A stretch of 64,000 nucleotides of DNA from Mycolicibacterium goodii (lineage in GTDB: Bacteria > Actinomycetota > Actinomycetes > Mycobacteriales > Mycobacteriaceae), in assembly GCF_022370755.2 (NCBI RefSeq), contig NZ_CP092364.2, forward strand, positions 2,170,001 to 2,234,000, written 5' to 3'. This document shows positions 33,766 to 42,419 of this stretch, one piece after another. Position numbers and translations under genes: made by a program. The first letter of the stretch is position 1. Every line of letters begins with the position of its first letter. The notes below the pieces were generated by a model that saw only the letters and a program-made list of their open reading frames with translations, did no database searches and was not told the origin of the DNA.

Positions 33766-35131
33766 CGGCCTTCTCGGTGTCCTGCACCGCGGCGGCGATC
33801 TCCTCGAGTTCCTCGATGCGGGTACGCGCGTAGGCCTGCTGCTCGGTGATGGTGAGCTGACCACGCTTGGTGCTCAGGAACGTCACGGTCCACGAGATCA
33901 GCGTGACGATCTTGGTCTTGAATCCCACCAGGTACACCAGGTGCAGCACGAGCCAGCACAGCCACGCGAAGAAGCCGGCGAATTCGACGGGACCGACCTT
34001 GGCCACCGCGGAGAAGCGAGACACCGTGGCCATCGAGCCCTTGTCGAAGTACTCGAACGGTGCCCGGATCTTCGGGCTCGCTCCGCTGACCTCACGCTTG
34101 ATGATCTTGGCGGCATAGCGCCCACCCTGGATGGCGCCCTGGGCGACACCCGGTACGCCCTCGACGGCCGCCATGTCGCCCACCACGAACACATTGGGGT
34201 GACCGGGAATCGTCAGATCCGGCTGCACCTTGACCCGGCCCGCGCGGTCGAGTTCGACGCCCGACTGCTCGGCGAGATCCTTGCCCAGCGGGCTGGCCGA
34301 GACGCCCGCCGACCACACCTTGCAGGCCGATTCGATGCGGCGGATCGTTCCGTCGGAATCCTTGACGGTGATGCCGTTGCGGTCGACGTCGGTGACCATG
34401 GCCCCGAGCTGAACCTCGACGCCCATCTTCTCCAAACGGGCCCGCGCCTTCTTTCCGAGCTTCTCGCCCATCGGGGGCAGCACGGCGGGGGCCGCGTCGA
34501 GCAGGATCACCCGCGCCTCGGTGGGATCGATGTGGCGGAAGCTGCCGCGCAACGTCTGATCGGCCAATTCGGCGATCTGTCCGGCCATCTCGACACCGGT
34601 CGGACCGGCACCGACGACGGTGAACGTCAGCAACTTCGCGCGGCGGACCGGATCGCTGGACCGCTCGGCCTGTTCGAAAGCGCCCAGGATGCGGCCACGC
34701 AACTCCAGCGCGTCGTCGATCGACTTCATGCCGGGCGCGAACTCGGCGAAGTGATCGTTGCCGAAGTACGACTGACCGGCGCCCGCGGCGATGATCAGGC
34801 TGTCATAGGGCGTCGAATAGGTGTGACCGAGCAGCACCGAATCCACTGTCCGCTTCTCGAGGTCGATGTGGGTCACATCACCGAGAAGAACCTGGACGTT
34901 CTTCTGCTTGCGAAGGATCACGCGAGTGGCCGGGGCGATCTCGCCCTCGGAGATGATGCCGGTCGCCACCTGGTAGAGCAGCGGCTGGAACAGGTGATGG
35001 GTGGTACGGGCGATTAGCTTGACGTCGACGTCAGCGCGCTTGAGGGTCTTGGCAGCGGTGAGGCCACCGAATCCCGAACCGATGATGACGACTTTATGCC
35101 TATCCGACGCCGTAGCTCCGGGATGGCTCAT
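33758..35131 (-). CDS. ndh: type II NADH dehydrogenase (NDH-2)
   Basis: This non-proton-pumping NADH:menaquinone oxidoreductase on the inner face of the membrane is the main mycobacterial NADH dehydrogenase and is linked to isoniazid susceptibility. The 457-residue protein has the FAD motif VVIIGSGFGGLTAAK, the NADH motif FTVVGAGPTGVEMAG and the quinone-site region near VAQGAIQGGRYAAK. A hydrophobic C-terminal anchor (FFAWLCWLVLHLVYLVG) is present. ATG 35131 follows GAGGAG. Length equals that known for this enzyme. Its 3' end touches the IS remnant. Confidence 0.97.
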   Translation of the reverse strand: MSHPGATASDRHKVVIIGSGFGGLTAAKTLKRADVDVKLIARTTHHLFQPLLYQVATGIISEGEIAPATRVILRKQKNVQVLLGDVTHIDLEKRTVDSVLLGHTYSTPYDSLIIAAGAGQSYFGNDHFAEFAPGMKSIDDALELRGRILGAFEQAERSSDPVRRAKLLTFTVVGAGPTGVEMAGQIAELADQTLRGSFRHIDPTEARVILLDAAPAVLPPMGEKLGKKARARLEKMGVEVQLGAMVTDVDRNGITVKDSDGTIRRIESACKVWSAGVSASPLGKDLAEQSGVELDRAGRVKVQPDLTIPGHPNVFVVGDMAAVEGVPGVAQGAIQGGRYAAKIIKREVSGASPKIRAPFEYFDKGSMATVSRFSAVAKVGPVEFAGFFAWLCWLVLHLVYLVGFKTKIVTLISWTVTFLSTKRGQLTITEQQAYARTRIEELEEIAAAVQDTEKAAS

Positions 35132-35230
35132 TGATGCTCCTCGCAAACGTTTTTTACCACTCGGTACAACCAATAGATTAGTCGGCGCGATTCCCCGGAG
35201 CGCGGTGACTTGGGCAACCGCACCAACCGA

Positions 35231-36160
35231 CTACCCAGATATCAGCGGTTTCAACGCCTCGCCGATTGCTGTGATGTCTCCCGGGCGGTATCCGAGCAGC
35301 CAGGTGGGGATGTTGACGGCGACGCCGTCGATGCCCGCGTCGAGCACCTTGGTCTTGACCTGTTCGGCGATCTGCTCGGGTGTTCCCACCACGCTGCGTT
35401 GCCTGAACGCCTCGGGAATCGCGTCGAGCGTGGCGTTCTCGTCGACGATCGCGCTGAGCAGCACGCTGGTCTCCAGTGTGGCCGGATCGCGGCCGATCTC
35501 GTCGCAGTTCTTCTTGACGACGTCGAGTTTGTGTGCCAGCTCGTCGAATCCGGCGATCACGTTGAGATGGTCGAAGTGGCGGACCGCCATCGGGATCGTC
35601 TTCTTCTCGCCGCTACCACCGATCATCAACGGAATATGTTCGCGGAAGCGCGGATTGGCCAACGCGTTCGCGGCGCGGTAGTACTTGCCGGTGAATGTGG
35701 GGCGCTCGCCTTCGATCATCGGCACGATGATCTGCAGTGCCTCCTCGAGCTTTTCGAAGCGCTGTGTGAACGTGCCGAATTCGTAACCGAGTTGGTCGTG
35801 TTCGAGCTCGAACCATCCGGTTCCGATGCCGAGGATGGCGCGGCCCTGGCTCACCACGTCCAGTGTGGTGATGGTCTTCGCCAGCAGTGTGGGGTTGCGG
35901 TAGGTGTTGCCGGTGACCAGGGTGCCCAGCTGCACACGCTGGGTCGCGGTGGCCAGCCCGCCGAGCGCGGTGTAGGCCTCCAGCATCGGTTCCTCGGGTT
36001 CACCGATGCCAGGCAACTGATAGAAGTGGTCCATCACGAACACCGTGTCGAACCCCGCGTCCTCGGCCTCTTTGGCCTGTGCGATGACGGTGGGGAAGAT
36101 CTCGGCGACGCCGGTGCCGTAGCTGAAGTTCGGGATCTGGAGTGCGAGTCGGATCGTCAC
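35231..36160 (-). CDS. LLM-class F420-dependent oxidoreductase (Rv1855c-like)
   Basis: This 309-residue luciferase-like TIM-barrel protein starts IRLALQIPNFSYGTG and contains FDTVFVMDHFYQLPG, TLVTGNTYRNPTLLAKTITTLD and LGIGTGWFELEHDQLG. These are the markers of the mycobacterial F420-dependent group. The reaction is probably F420H2-dependent reduction or dehydrogenation of an unknown substrate. GTG 36160 follows AAAGGAGT; the frame extends upstream to 36202 without support. It is 22 nt from the SDR gene upstream and probably cotranscribed with it. Confidence 0.88.
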   Translation of the reverse strand: MTIRLALQIPNFSYGTGVAEIFPTVIAQAKEAEDAGFDTVFVMDHFYQLPGIGEPEEPMLEAYTALGGLATATQRVQLGTLVTGNTYRNPTLLAKTITTLDVVSQGRAILGIGTGWFELEHDQLGYEFGTFTQRFEKLEEALQIIVPMIEGERPTFTGKYYRAANALANPRFREHIPLMIGGSGEKKTIPMAVRHFDHLNVIAGFDELAHKLDVVKKNCDEIGRDPATLETSVLLSAIVDENATLDAIPEAFRQRSVVGTPEQIAEQVKTKVLDAGIDGVAVNIPTWLLGYRPGDITAIGEALKPLISG

Positions 36161-36182
36161 TCCTTTGACCCTAAACGCGTTG

Positions 36183-36854
36183 TCAGACCGTGGCGAGTGC
36201 ACCCCGGCTGACGTGCAGCGTCTGCCCGGTGATGTGGCGCGCGGCCGGCGTGGAGAGGAACAGCGCCAGTCGGGTGAACTCGTCGGCGAGCGACGGGGGA
36301 GTGCGGGTCAGCCCGTCGTAGGCCTGTTCGGCGCTGCGGCCCGCGGCGACCGCATTGATGGTGATCCCGCGGGTGCCGAAGAAGCTCGCCTGCCCGGCGG
36401 TCCAGTCGGAGAGGGCTGCCTTGATCGAAGCCTCGGCACTGCCCTCCTTGGCGCTTTCCGGCAGGACGTTGACGATCGAACCGCCCGACCGGAGATGATC
36501 GCCCACGATCTGCACGGTCAGCACCGCGGAGACGACCGTCGCGTCGAGGTTGTTGCGCCAGGCCGCGGCGAGGTCGGCGAGTGTGTAGGTGCGGGGATCC
36601 TTGGCCTCCCAGCGCGGGGCGGGCACGTTGATCAGCGTGTCGAGGTGGTGCGGGAACTGGCCGCGCGCGGCTTCGAGGCTCGCGGCGTCGGTGTTGTCGA
36701 AGACGATGGACTCCACATCGAGTTCCTTCGCGGCGACCTCCAGGTCGTCGCGGCGGGCGCCCGCGATCACGACGTTATGGCCCGCGTCCCGAAAGCCTGC
36801 CGCGATCGCGCGACCGATTTCGGTATCGCCGCCGGTGACCAGCACCTCCGCCAT
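36183..36854 (-). CDS. divergent short-chain dehydrogenase/reductase (Rv1856c-like)
   Basis: This 223-residue Rossmann protein has an SDR glycine motif (LVTGGDTEIGRAIAAG). The NNAG motif is replaced by INVPAP, and the catalytic Tyr is missing: in place of YxASK it reads EASIK in GSAEASIKAALSDW. The lysine remains. It may therefore not act as a classical SDR. ATG 36854 follows GGAGG; ATG 36884 is less likely. It heads the two-gene unit with the F420-type oxidoreductase. Function is unknown. Confidence 0.85.
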   Translation of the reverse strand: MAEVLVTGGDTEIGRAIAAGFRDAGHNVVIAGARRDDLEVAAKELDVESIVFDNTDAASLEAARGQFPHHLDTLINVPAPRWEAKDPRTYTLADLAAAWRNNLDATVVSAVLTVQIVGDHLRSGGSIVNVLPESAKEGSAEASIKAALSDWTAGQASFFGTRGITINAVAAGRSAEQAYDGLTRTPPSLADEFTRLALFLSTPAARHITGQTLHVSRGALATV

Positions 36855-37222
36855 GGTGTACCTCCGTGTACCTCGGATCGCCACGCCGGGTCGGCGGGTG
36901 ATCGGCCCCCAATGTTACTGGACGGTAGCTAGCTCACGAAACTCAACGCGCCCGAAGTGGCCTGCCGAAGTTCGCTCGCGACCCGACGCCCGCGCCGTAA
37001 CGCGGTGCTGCCGGGGTGCGATGAAGCGGTCAGAATCCGGTCGCCACGGTGTTGCGGGCGGGGGTGCGGCAACCCCGGCGTGGCGGTCGGGGCCTCATCG
37101 TGTCAGCAACTTATCGAAAACATGCTGACGTGCGCTGTCATTGTGTTCAGCAATCGCGCTGGAAAACACTCTAAGAGCAACTCACACTTGCGTCACGGCC
37201 GTAACACGGTAGTTTCTTCCCC
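36855..37222. other. intergenic region between SDR and apa
   Basis: This 368-bp region has no gene-like frame. An inverted repeat GTCAGCA (37102-37108) and TGCTGAC (37123-37129) lies about 100-120 nt upstream of apa, with another TTCAGCA a little further on. A weak promoter for apa may sit near 37205. M. tuberculosis has the modABC genes in this interval; they are absent here. Confidence 0.4.
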
Positions 37223-38233
37223 ATGTACGAGTCGGACGAGATGTCTCATCGACGCTCAGGTCTGTCGAAGAAGCTGACACTGGCTGCGGTGACCGGCATG
37301 ACGGCGGTCGCGGTCGCGCTGCCGTCGGTGGCGCATGCGGACCCCGAGCCGCCGCCCCCGCCGCCACCCGGCAACACCTTCCTGCCCGCACCGCCGCCGG
37401 CAGACCCCAACGCGCCCGCTCCGGCTCCCGCACCAGGGGCGCCCGCTCCGGCACCCGCCCCGGCGCCCGGGGCGCCTGCACCGGCTCCCGCACCCGCCCC
37501 CGGCGCTCCCGCACCCGCCCCGGCACCCGCGGATCCCAATGCGCCCGCACCCGCGGAGGCGCCACCCGCGCCGGAGCCCGGCCGCGTCGACAACGCCGCC
37601 GGTGGATTCAGCTACGTGGTTCCGGAGGGCTGGCAGGTCTCGGACGCGACGCAGCTCTCCTACGGGCAGGCGCTGCTGACGAAGGTCCCCGCAGAAGGTG
37701 CCGAACCGCCGAACGACACCAGCGTCCTGCTGGGACGGCTCGACCTGAAGCTCTTCGCGGGTGCCGAACCGGACAACAACAAGGCCGCGGTGCGACTCGC
37801 CTCGGACATGGGTGAGTTCTTCATGCCGTTCCCCGGGACCCGGGTCAACCAGGAGACCGTCCCGCTCAACGCCGACGGCATGCCGGGCGTCGCCTCGTAC
37901 TACGAGGTGAAGTTCACCGACGCCAACAAGCCCGCGGGCCAGATCTGGGCCGGCGTGGTCGGGCAACCGGTGGCGCCGGGAACGCCGCGCGGTCAGCGCA
38001 CGCCCGAACGCTGGTTCGTCGTGTGGCTCGGTACCGCGAACAACCCGATCGACAAGGGCGCCGCCGTGGCGCTGGCGAATTCGATCCGTCCCTGGGCCCC
38101 TCCGCCGCCCCCGCCTGCCGATCCCAATGCGGCGCCTCCGCCGCCTGACCCCAATGCACCGCCCGCCCGCCCCGGCGTCGGTGTGCCGGTCCCGGTGACC
38201 GACGCGCCCCCGGAGATGCTGCCTCCGGCCTGA
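37223..38233 (+). CDS. apa: Apa, alanine/proline-rich secreted glycoprotein (fibronectin attachment protein)
   Basis: Apa (MPT32/FAP) is an O-mannosylated secreted or cell-wall glycoprotein that binds fibronectin. The 336-residue protein has a signal peptide to about residue 38 ([14 protein letters not shown]), then a Pro/Ala-rich region (about 40-120) containing three tandem copies of an 11-residue [15 protein letters not shown] unit. A globular domain (about 122-285) follows with [29 protein letters not shown] and [19 protein letters not shown]. The C-terminal tail is proline-rich. ATG 37223 or ATG 37241 may be the start. A strong terminator follows. Confidence 0.95.
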   Translation: MYESDEMSHRRSGLSKKLTLAAVTGMTAVAVALPSVAHADPEPPPPPPPGNTFLPAPPPADPNAPAPAPAPGAPAPAPAPAPGAPAPAPAPAPGAPAPAPAPADPNAPAPAEAPPAPEPGRVDNAAGGFSYVVPEGWQVSDATQLSYGQALLTKVPAEGAEPPNDTSVLLGRLDLKLFAGAEPDNNKAAVRLASDMGEFFMPFPGTRVNQETVPLNADGMPGVASYYEVKFTDANKPAGQIWAGVVGQPVAPGTPRGQRTPERWFVVWLGTANNPIDKGAAVALANSIRPWAPPPPPPADPNAAPPPPDPNAPPARPGVGVPVPVTDAPPEMLPPA

Positions 38234-38242
38234 TCCGGCGTG

Positions 38243-38286
38243 GCGAACGACCCCGGCCCGCATGGGTCCGGGGTCGTTCGCTTTTT
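38243..38286 (+). terminator. intrinsic terminator after apa
   Basis: A perfect 14-bp stem (38243-38256 and 38268-38281) is followed by five T residues at 38282-38286. It starts 10 nt after the apa stop. This is one of the clearest factor-independent terminators in the window. Confidence 0.9.
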
Positions 38287-38308
38287 CGTTGTCGGGTCGT
38301 CTTCGGGC

Positions 38309-38566
38309 TCACGGCCCCACATAGGGGACGTTGCCCGCGAGGTTGTTGACGTTCAGCAGATAGCAGTTGGTGCCGCCGAAGCCCAGGGCGCCTGCGGTCA
38401 CACAGCGTTGGAAGGTCCCGTCCTGCGCGATCGGGCCGTCGCAGGTGGTGCCGCCGCCCCACGGCGTCCATCCGCCCTGACAGCCGGCACTTGCCGGGGA
38501 CGCGGTGGCCAACGCGATGCCGCCGGCCGCGAGCGCGCCGACAGCCAGTCCGATCAGTGCCTTCAT
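38309..38566 (-). CDS. small secreted CDGP-type protein
   Basis: This 85-residue protein has a signal peptide (MKALIGLAVGALAAGGIALATASPASAG) leaving a mature part of about 57 residues. It has four cysteines and the motif CDGPIAQDGTFQRCV, characteristic of mycobacterial CDGP-domain secreted proteins. Two disulfides are likely. ATG 38566 follows GAGGAGG with good spacing; an upstream in-frame start at 38590 is not needed. A periodic repeat array lies just upstream. Function of the family is unknown. Confidence 0.82.
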   Translation of the reverse strand: MKALIGLAVGALAAGGIALATASPASAGCQGGWTPWGGGTTCDGPIAQDGTFQRCVTAGALGFGGTNCYLLNVNNLAGNVPYVGP

Positions 38567-39049
38567 CGTTGCCTCCTCGCTCCTCGGCATTGTTTGCTGC
38601 CCTGACGCTGTGACTCCTGTGACTGCTGTGAAACCAGAGACTTTTGTGAGATAGCTGGCAGGCGTGGGCGCACACGGCCCGCGATGCCTACGCGTCGCGA
38701 AACGTCGACATATGCGCTGCGCATAGCAACCATTTCCGATCTCGACGGCATCGTTCGGGCTGGTGCCGCCGTGGGGTCACAGCAAGTTGCCAGATAATGA
38801 CTAGGGTAGCTAAATTCCGACCCGCCGACAACGCCGAATTCCTTTGCCGAATGTGCATTTCGCTGTCGGCGGACAAGGCCGAGCGAGCGTGCGGCGTCTT
38901 CTGCGCGCGTGCGCCGACGGCCGATCGTGTTCGATCGGTCTGCTGAATCGTTACGTATGCGGGGTAGACCTGAAGGTGGCTCGGTTTCAGGGCCGGGCCA
39001 GGCCAGACTGGGCCCGAGATGGGCACCCGAAAAGGCAAGGAGGCCTGCA
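38567..39049. other. divergent intergenic region (38.6-39.0 kb)
   Basis: This 483-bp region lies between two divergent small genes. It contains a 9-nt-periodic repeat array near the secreted-protein gene. At 38684-38797 there is a 37-codon open frame whose product, ending ALRIATISDLDGIVRAG, faintly resembles the start of a GNAT acetyltransferase. The rest looks non-coding, with AT-richer stretches around 38797-38815 that could hold a promoter for the plus-strand gene. Confidence 0.4.
38608..38649. repeat. CTGTGA repeats with 9-nt period
   Basis: Hexamers spaced exactly 9 nt apart: CTGTGA at 38608, 38617 and 38626, a degenerate CAGAGA at 38635 and TTGTGA at 38644. The array lies 41-83 nt upstream of the start of the CDGP-type gene on the opposite strand, where it reads TCACAG. 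Direct repeats at such regular spacing suggest cooperative binding of a transcription factor. Confidence 0.6.
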
Positions 39050-39352
39050 ATGGACGTACTGGCGGCAACCGAGATCCTCGCGCGTTCCACGACGCTGACA
39101 AGCGTCGGCTGGATCGGTTACATCATCATCGGCGCGATTGCCGGCTGGATCGCCGGCAAGATCGTCAAGGGTGGTGGTTCCGGGATCCTGATGAACATCG
39201 TCATCGGTGTGGTGGGAGCGCTCATCGGCGGGTTCCTGCTCAGCTTCTTCCTCGACACCGCAGGCGGCGGCTGGTGGTTCACGTTGTTCACCGCGATCCT
39301 TGGCTCCGTGATCTTGCTGTGGCTTCTCGGTCTGGTGCGCAACCGCACCTGA
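39050..39352 (+). CDS. GlsB/YeaQ/YmgE (transglycosylase-associated) family membrane protein
   Basis: This 100-residue protein corresponds to Rv1861. A short N-terminal part is followed by three membrane helices: GWIGYIIIGAIAGWIAGKIV, the central NIVIGVVGALIGGFLLSFFL, and the last TLFTAILGSVILLWLLGLV. The G-x-I-x-G-W-I-A-G-K pattern is the family signature. ATG 39050 follows AAGGAGG. These small proteins are often stress-induced; their mechanism is unknown. adhA follows after 20 nt. Confidence 0.88.
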   Translation: MDVLAATEILARSTTLTSVGWIGYIIIGAIAGWIAGKIVKGGGSGILMNIVIGVVGALIGGFLLSFFLDTAGGGWWFTLFTAILGSVILLWLLGLVRNRT

Positions 39353-39372
39353 ACCCCGGTAATACATAGGTC

Positions 39373-40386
39373 ATGAGCGCTTCGGTCATGACCGCATGGC
39401 AGGTCGCCGCCCCGGGACCGATCGCCGCGCACCCGTTGCGCCGCGTGACGGTGCCGAGACCGGACCCGGGTCCCGGCGAACTGCTCGTCGCGGTACGCGC
39501 ATGCGGCGTGTGCCGCACCGACCTGCATGTCGCCGAAGGGGATCTGGCCGTCCACCGGCCCAACGTGATACCCGGCCACGAAGTGGTCGGCGAGGTCGTG
39601 GCCGTGGGTCCCGACGCGCACGGGTTCGCGACCGGCGACCGGGTCGGCATCGCCTGGTTGCGGCACACGTGCGGCCGATGCCGGTTCTGCCTGCGCGGCC
39701 GCGAGAATCTGTGCCCGGAATCGCGCTACACGGGCTGGGACGCCGACGGCGGATACGCCGAATACACCACGGTGCCAGCGGCTTACGCCCACCGGCTGCC
39801 GGCCGGGTACTCCGACACCGAACTGGCGCCATTGTTGTGCGCGGGCATCATCGGTTACCGCGCCCTGATGCGCACCGAACTGCCCGCGGGCGGGCGGCTG
39901 GGGATCTACGGCTTCGGCGGCAGCGCGCATCTGACCGCCCAGGTCGCCCTCGCACAAGGTGCGCGCGTGCACGTGATGACGCGCGGCGACAAGGCCCGCG
40001 AGCTCGCGCTCGCGCTGGGCGCCGCGTCGGCGCAGGGAGCCACCGACATGCCGCCCGAACCACTCGACGCCGCGATCCTCTTCGCGCCGGTCGGCCACCT
40101 GGTGCTGCCCGCGATGGCCGCCCTCGACCGTGGCGGCGTCCTGGCGATCGCGGGTATCCACCTGAGCGACATCCCCGCGCTGAACTACCGGGACCACCTG
40201 TTCCAGGAGCGTGAGATGCGATCGGTCACGGCCAACACGCGGGCCGATGCCCGCGAGTTCCTGTCGTTCGTGGCCGAACACCGGGTGCGGGTGACCACGC
40301 CGGAATACCCCCTGGACCGCGCGGATCGGGCCCTGGCCGACCTGAGCGAGGGGCGGATCTCCGGCGCGGCGGTGCTGTTGGTGTGA
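39373..40386 (+). CDS. adhA: zinc-dependent alcohol dehydrogenase
   Basis: This 337-residue medium-chain dehydrogenase has catalytic zinc ligands in CGVCRTDLH and GHEVVGE and structural zinc cysteines in [15 protein letters not shown]. The nucleotide-binding part has [16 protein letters not shown]. It matches Rv1862 (AdhA) in position and type. The presumed reaction is NAD(P)-dependent oxidation of an alcohol to an aldehyde; the substrate is unknown. ATG 39373 or ATG 39388 could start it. Confidence 0.88.
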   Translation: MSASVMTAWQVAAPGPIAAHPLRRVTVPRPDPGPGELLVAVRACGVCRTDLHVAEGDLAVHRPNVIPGHEVVGEVVAVGPDAHGFATGDRVGIAWLRHTCGRCRFCLRGRENLCPESRYTGWDADGGYAEYTTVPAAYAHRLPAGYSDTELAPLLCAGIIGYRALMRTELPAGGRLGIYGFGGSAHLTAQVALAQGARVHVMTRGDKARELALALGAASAQGATDMPPEPLDAAILFAPVGHLVLPAMAALDRGGVLAIAGIHLSDIPALNYRDHLFQEREMRSVTANTRADAREFLSFVAEHRVRVTTPEYPLDRADRALADLSEGRISGAAVLLV

Positions 40387-40404
40387 GGGCCCCGGTGAAC
40401 GACG

Positions 40405-40893
40405 CTACAGCGCCGCGAGTGCCGCGCCGAGCCTGCCTGCCAGATCGCCGCGGCCCATGGCGTACATCGGGCCGCATCCGTCACTGATCACGCGCCTCAA
40501 CCGCGCCATACCACGCGCGCTGACCGGTGCGGGCTCGTGAAGGCGCCGCGCGATGGTTTCGATCAGCTCGCGACAGTCGGCGATGTTGTTGCGGTGCAAC
40601 GGTGCTCGTGACGTCATTTGATATATGTCGCTGGCCGCGTCGCGGACCGCGCGACGCAGTGTGCGTGCGATGGCCTTCCGCTCCGATCGCGAGGTCAACC
40701 GCTCGGCGCGTACGGCGATGGCGCTGCCCGGCGGCGTCGGTGCGCCGACGGCCAGGGCGGCATCGAGCGTCGTGGCGCGCATGCGGGCCGTGACGCGGGC
40801 CCGGATCGACGGCCGGATGTCGGCGGGAGTGTCGATGCGGTTGCGGGGGCGACGGGTCGTGACCGGGGCCGGTGAAGTTCGGTTGTCAGTCAT
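40405..40893 (-). CDS. conserved hypothetical basic protein
   Basis: This 162-residue arginine-rich protein has no signal peptide or membrane segment. The first 30 residues look disordered. The rest is helical, with MRATTLDAALAVGAP, RKAIARTLRRAVRDAASDIYQ and MARLRRVISDGCGPMYAMGRGDLAGRL. The high basic content and helices would be compatible with nucleic-acid or membrane interaction, but no domain is recognised. It is convergent with adhA and divergent from the CGNR regulator. It looks like a real gene by third-position GC and conserved length. Confidence 0.65.
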   Translation of the reverse strand: MTDNRTSPAPVTTRRPRNRIDTPADIRPSIRARVTARMRATTLDAALAVGAPTPPGSAIAVRAERLTSRSERKAIARTLRRAVRDAASDIYQMTSRAPLHRNNIADCRELIETIARRLHEPAPVSARGMARLRRVISDGCGPMYAMGRGDLAGRLGAALAAL

Positions 40894-41008
40894 GCCGCCA
40901 CCTCGCGATTCGCAGATTCCGGTTCCTAACCGTGACCTTCTAAAAGCCTACGCCGGTCATGAGTGACCGGTCAAACGATTTCATCGGTCACGAGAGTATC
41001 CTGAGGGT

Positions 41009-41650
41009 ATGGCGACCTGGGCCGGCGACAGCGAGACCAAACCCGCACCCGGACCACTGGCGCGTATCCAGGCACTGGTCAACACCGTCGAACTGGAGAA
41101 CGGGACGGATCGGCTGGCCGATCCCACCGATGCGGTTCCGTGGCTGATCGACCACGGTCTGCTGAGCCCCGGGGTCGCGCCGACAGCGCCCGAACTCGAC
41201 CTGCTGAAAGGAGTGCGGGAGGCCTTACGGGCGCTGCTCGTGGTCAACGCCGGTGGGCCCGCGCCCGCACCAGCCGTGCTGGGTGCGCTGCGTCAGGTGG
41301 CCGACAGTGCGACCGCGCGGGCCGAACTCGGTGCCGATGGTGAGGTGGCGCTGTGCGCCGCCGGCGATACGGTCGTCGACCGGCTGGTGGAATTGCTGGT
41401 CATCATGCATGACGCGCAACGCGACGGAACCTGGGTCCGGCTCAAAGCGTGTGCGAACGAGGAATGCCGATGGGCGTTCTACGACCGATCCCGAAACCAC
41501 GGTGGATCCTGGTGCACGATGTCAGTGTGCGGAAACAAGCTGAAGAACCGCCACTTCCGCGCCCGCCGACGGGCGGAGGGCAGCCCCGAAGATTCAGGTC
41601 GAGATATGCCAGACCACGGCGGCGGCCAACGCGCCCATGCCGTTGAGTGA
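41009..41650 (+). CDS. CGNR zinc-finger transcriptional regulator
   Basis: This 213-residue protein has an N-terminal helical ABATE-type domain (about residues 1-145). A C-terminal CGNR zinc finger follows, with the four cysteines in CANEECRWAFYDRS and WCTMSVCGNKLKNRHFR. The family binds DNA through the CGNR module and probably senses a ligand in the N-terminal domain. The start at 41009 has TATCCT about 14 nt upstream, so the transcript may be nearly leaderless. The last 57 nt overlap the convergent CPBP gene. Confidence 0.9.
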   Translation: MATWAGDSETKPAPGPLARIQALVNTVELENGTDRLADPTDAVPWLIDHGLLSPGVAPTAPELDLLKGVREALRALLVVNAGGPAPAPAVLGALRQVADSATARAELGADGEVALCAAGDTVVDRLVELLVIMHDAQRDGTWVRLKACANEECRWAFYDRSRNHGGSWCTMSVCGNKLKNRHFRARRRAEGSPEDSGRDMPDHGGGQRAHAVE

Positions 41651-42358
41651 CCAGTGCAGCGCGATCGGCGCGAGAAGGCTACCGCTGCGCCTGCGCAGCC
41701 AGCTGAACACGAAGCCGGCGATGCCGGTCGCGACCACCGCGAGCACCACGCCCGCGATCGTGCCGACGATCCCGCCACCGAACAGCCGTGTGAAGCCGAC
41801 ATTGCTGCTGGTCAAACCCAGTGACGTCGCGATGTGCCACAACCCGAACAGCAGCGATCCGGCCGCGGCGACGCCGCGGAAACCCCAAGCGCGGTCGAGT
41901 GCACCGTGCAGCACCCCGCGGAACGCGAGTTCCTCCGGGATCACGGTCTGCAGCGGGATGATGATCATCGACGCGAGCAAAGCGCCCGAAAGGGTGGCGT
42001 AGTTGTCGTTCATGAACATCGGTCGCGTCCACGGCAACAACGCACCGATCGCGATCACCGAGAGGACCGCACCCACCGCGGCGAGCGCGTAACCCGCCCC
42101 CGACTTCCAGTGCTCGCGGCCGAGGCCCAGTTCGGTCCAGCCCCAACCGCGGGCACGTGCCAGGGCGAGCAACCCGACGGCAGCGGCAGGGACGGTCGCG
42201 ATGCTGGCCCAGGGCGTCGTGAAGTGCGCGATCAGGTTCGTCATCGCCAGCACCACGACGACGATCGCGATGTCGACGTAGATCCGGAAGTGGTGCAGCG
42301 CGGACAGTTGGGCCACCAACGGATGGGGCTGCGCGGCCACGGCACTCTGGTCAGACAT
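41594..42358 (-). CDS. CPBP family intramembrane protease
   Basis: This 254-residue protein has about eight membrane helices. The CPBP/Abi active-site motifs are PEELAFRGVL (EExxxR), the GLWHIA histidine and the HWSLNGMG histidine. The family contains type II CAAX prenyl endopeptidase-like enzymes, but in bacteria substrates are largely unknown. ATG 42358 gives a start with a polar segment of about 30 residues before the first helix; the frame extends to 42394 without ribosome-binding site support. It lies 61 nt downstream of the phosphoketolase gene and may be cotranscribed. Confidence 0.88.
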   Translation of the reverse strand: MSDQSAVAAQPHPLVAQLSALHHFRIYVDIAIVVVVLAMTNLIAHFTTPWASIATVPAAAVGLLALARARGWGWTELGLGREHWKSGAGYALAAVGAVLSVIAIGALLPWTRPMFMNDNYATLSGALLASMIIIPLQTVIPEELAFRGVLHGALDRAWGFRGVAAAGSLLFGLWHIATSLGLTSSNVGFTRLFGGGIVGTIAGVVLAVVATGIAGFVFSWLRRRSGSLLAPIALHWSLNGMGALAAAVVWHIST

Positions 42359-42419
42359 ATCTTGCGCAGTGTACCCAGCCTGCGCGAACGTCAAGCTCAG
42401 CGAACTCTCTCAGGCCGAC

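Noticed and set aside
37400..37560. CRISPR-like or tandem DNA repeat
   Set aside because: The repetition encodes Pro/Ala repeats within apa. Spacing and content are those of a coding repeat, not a CRISPR array.
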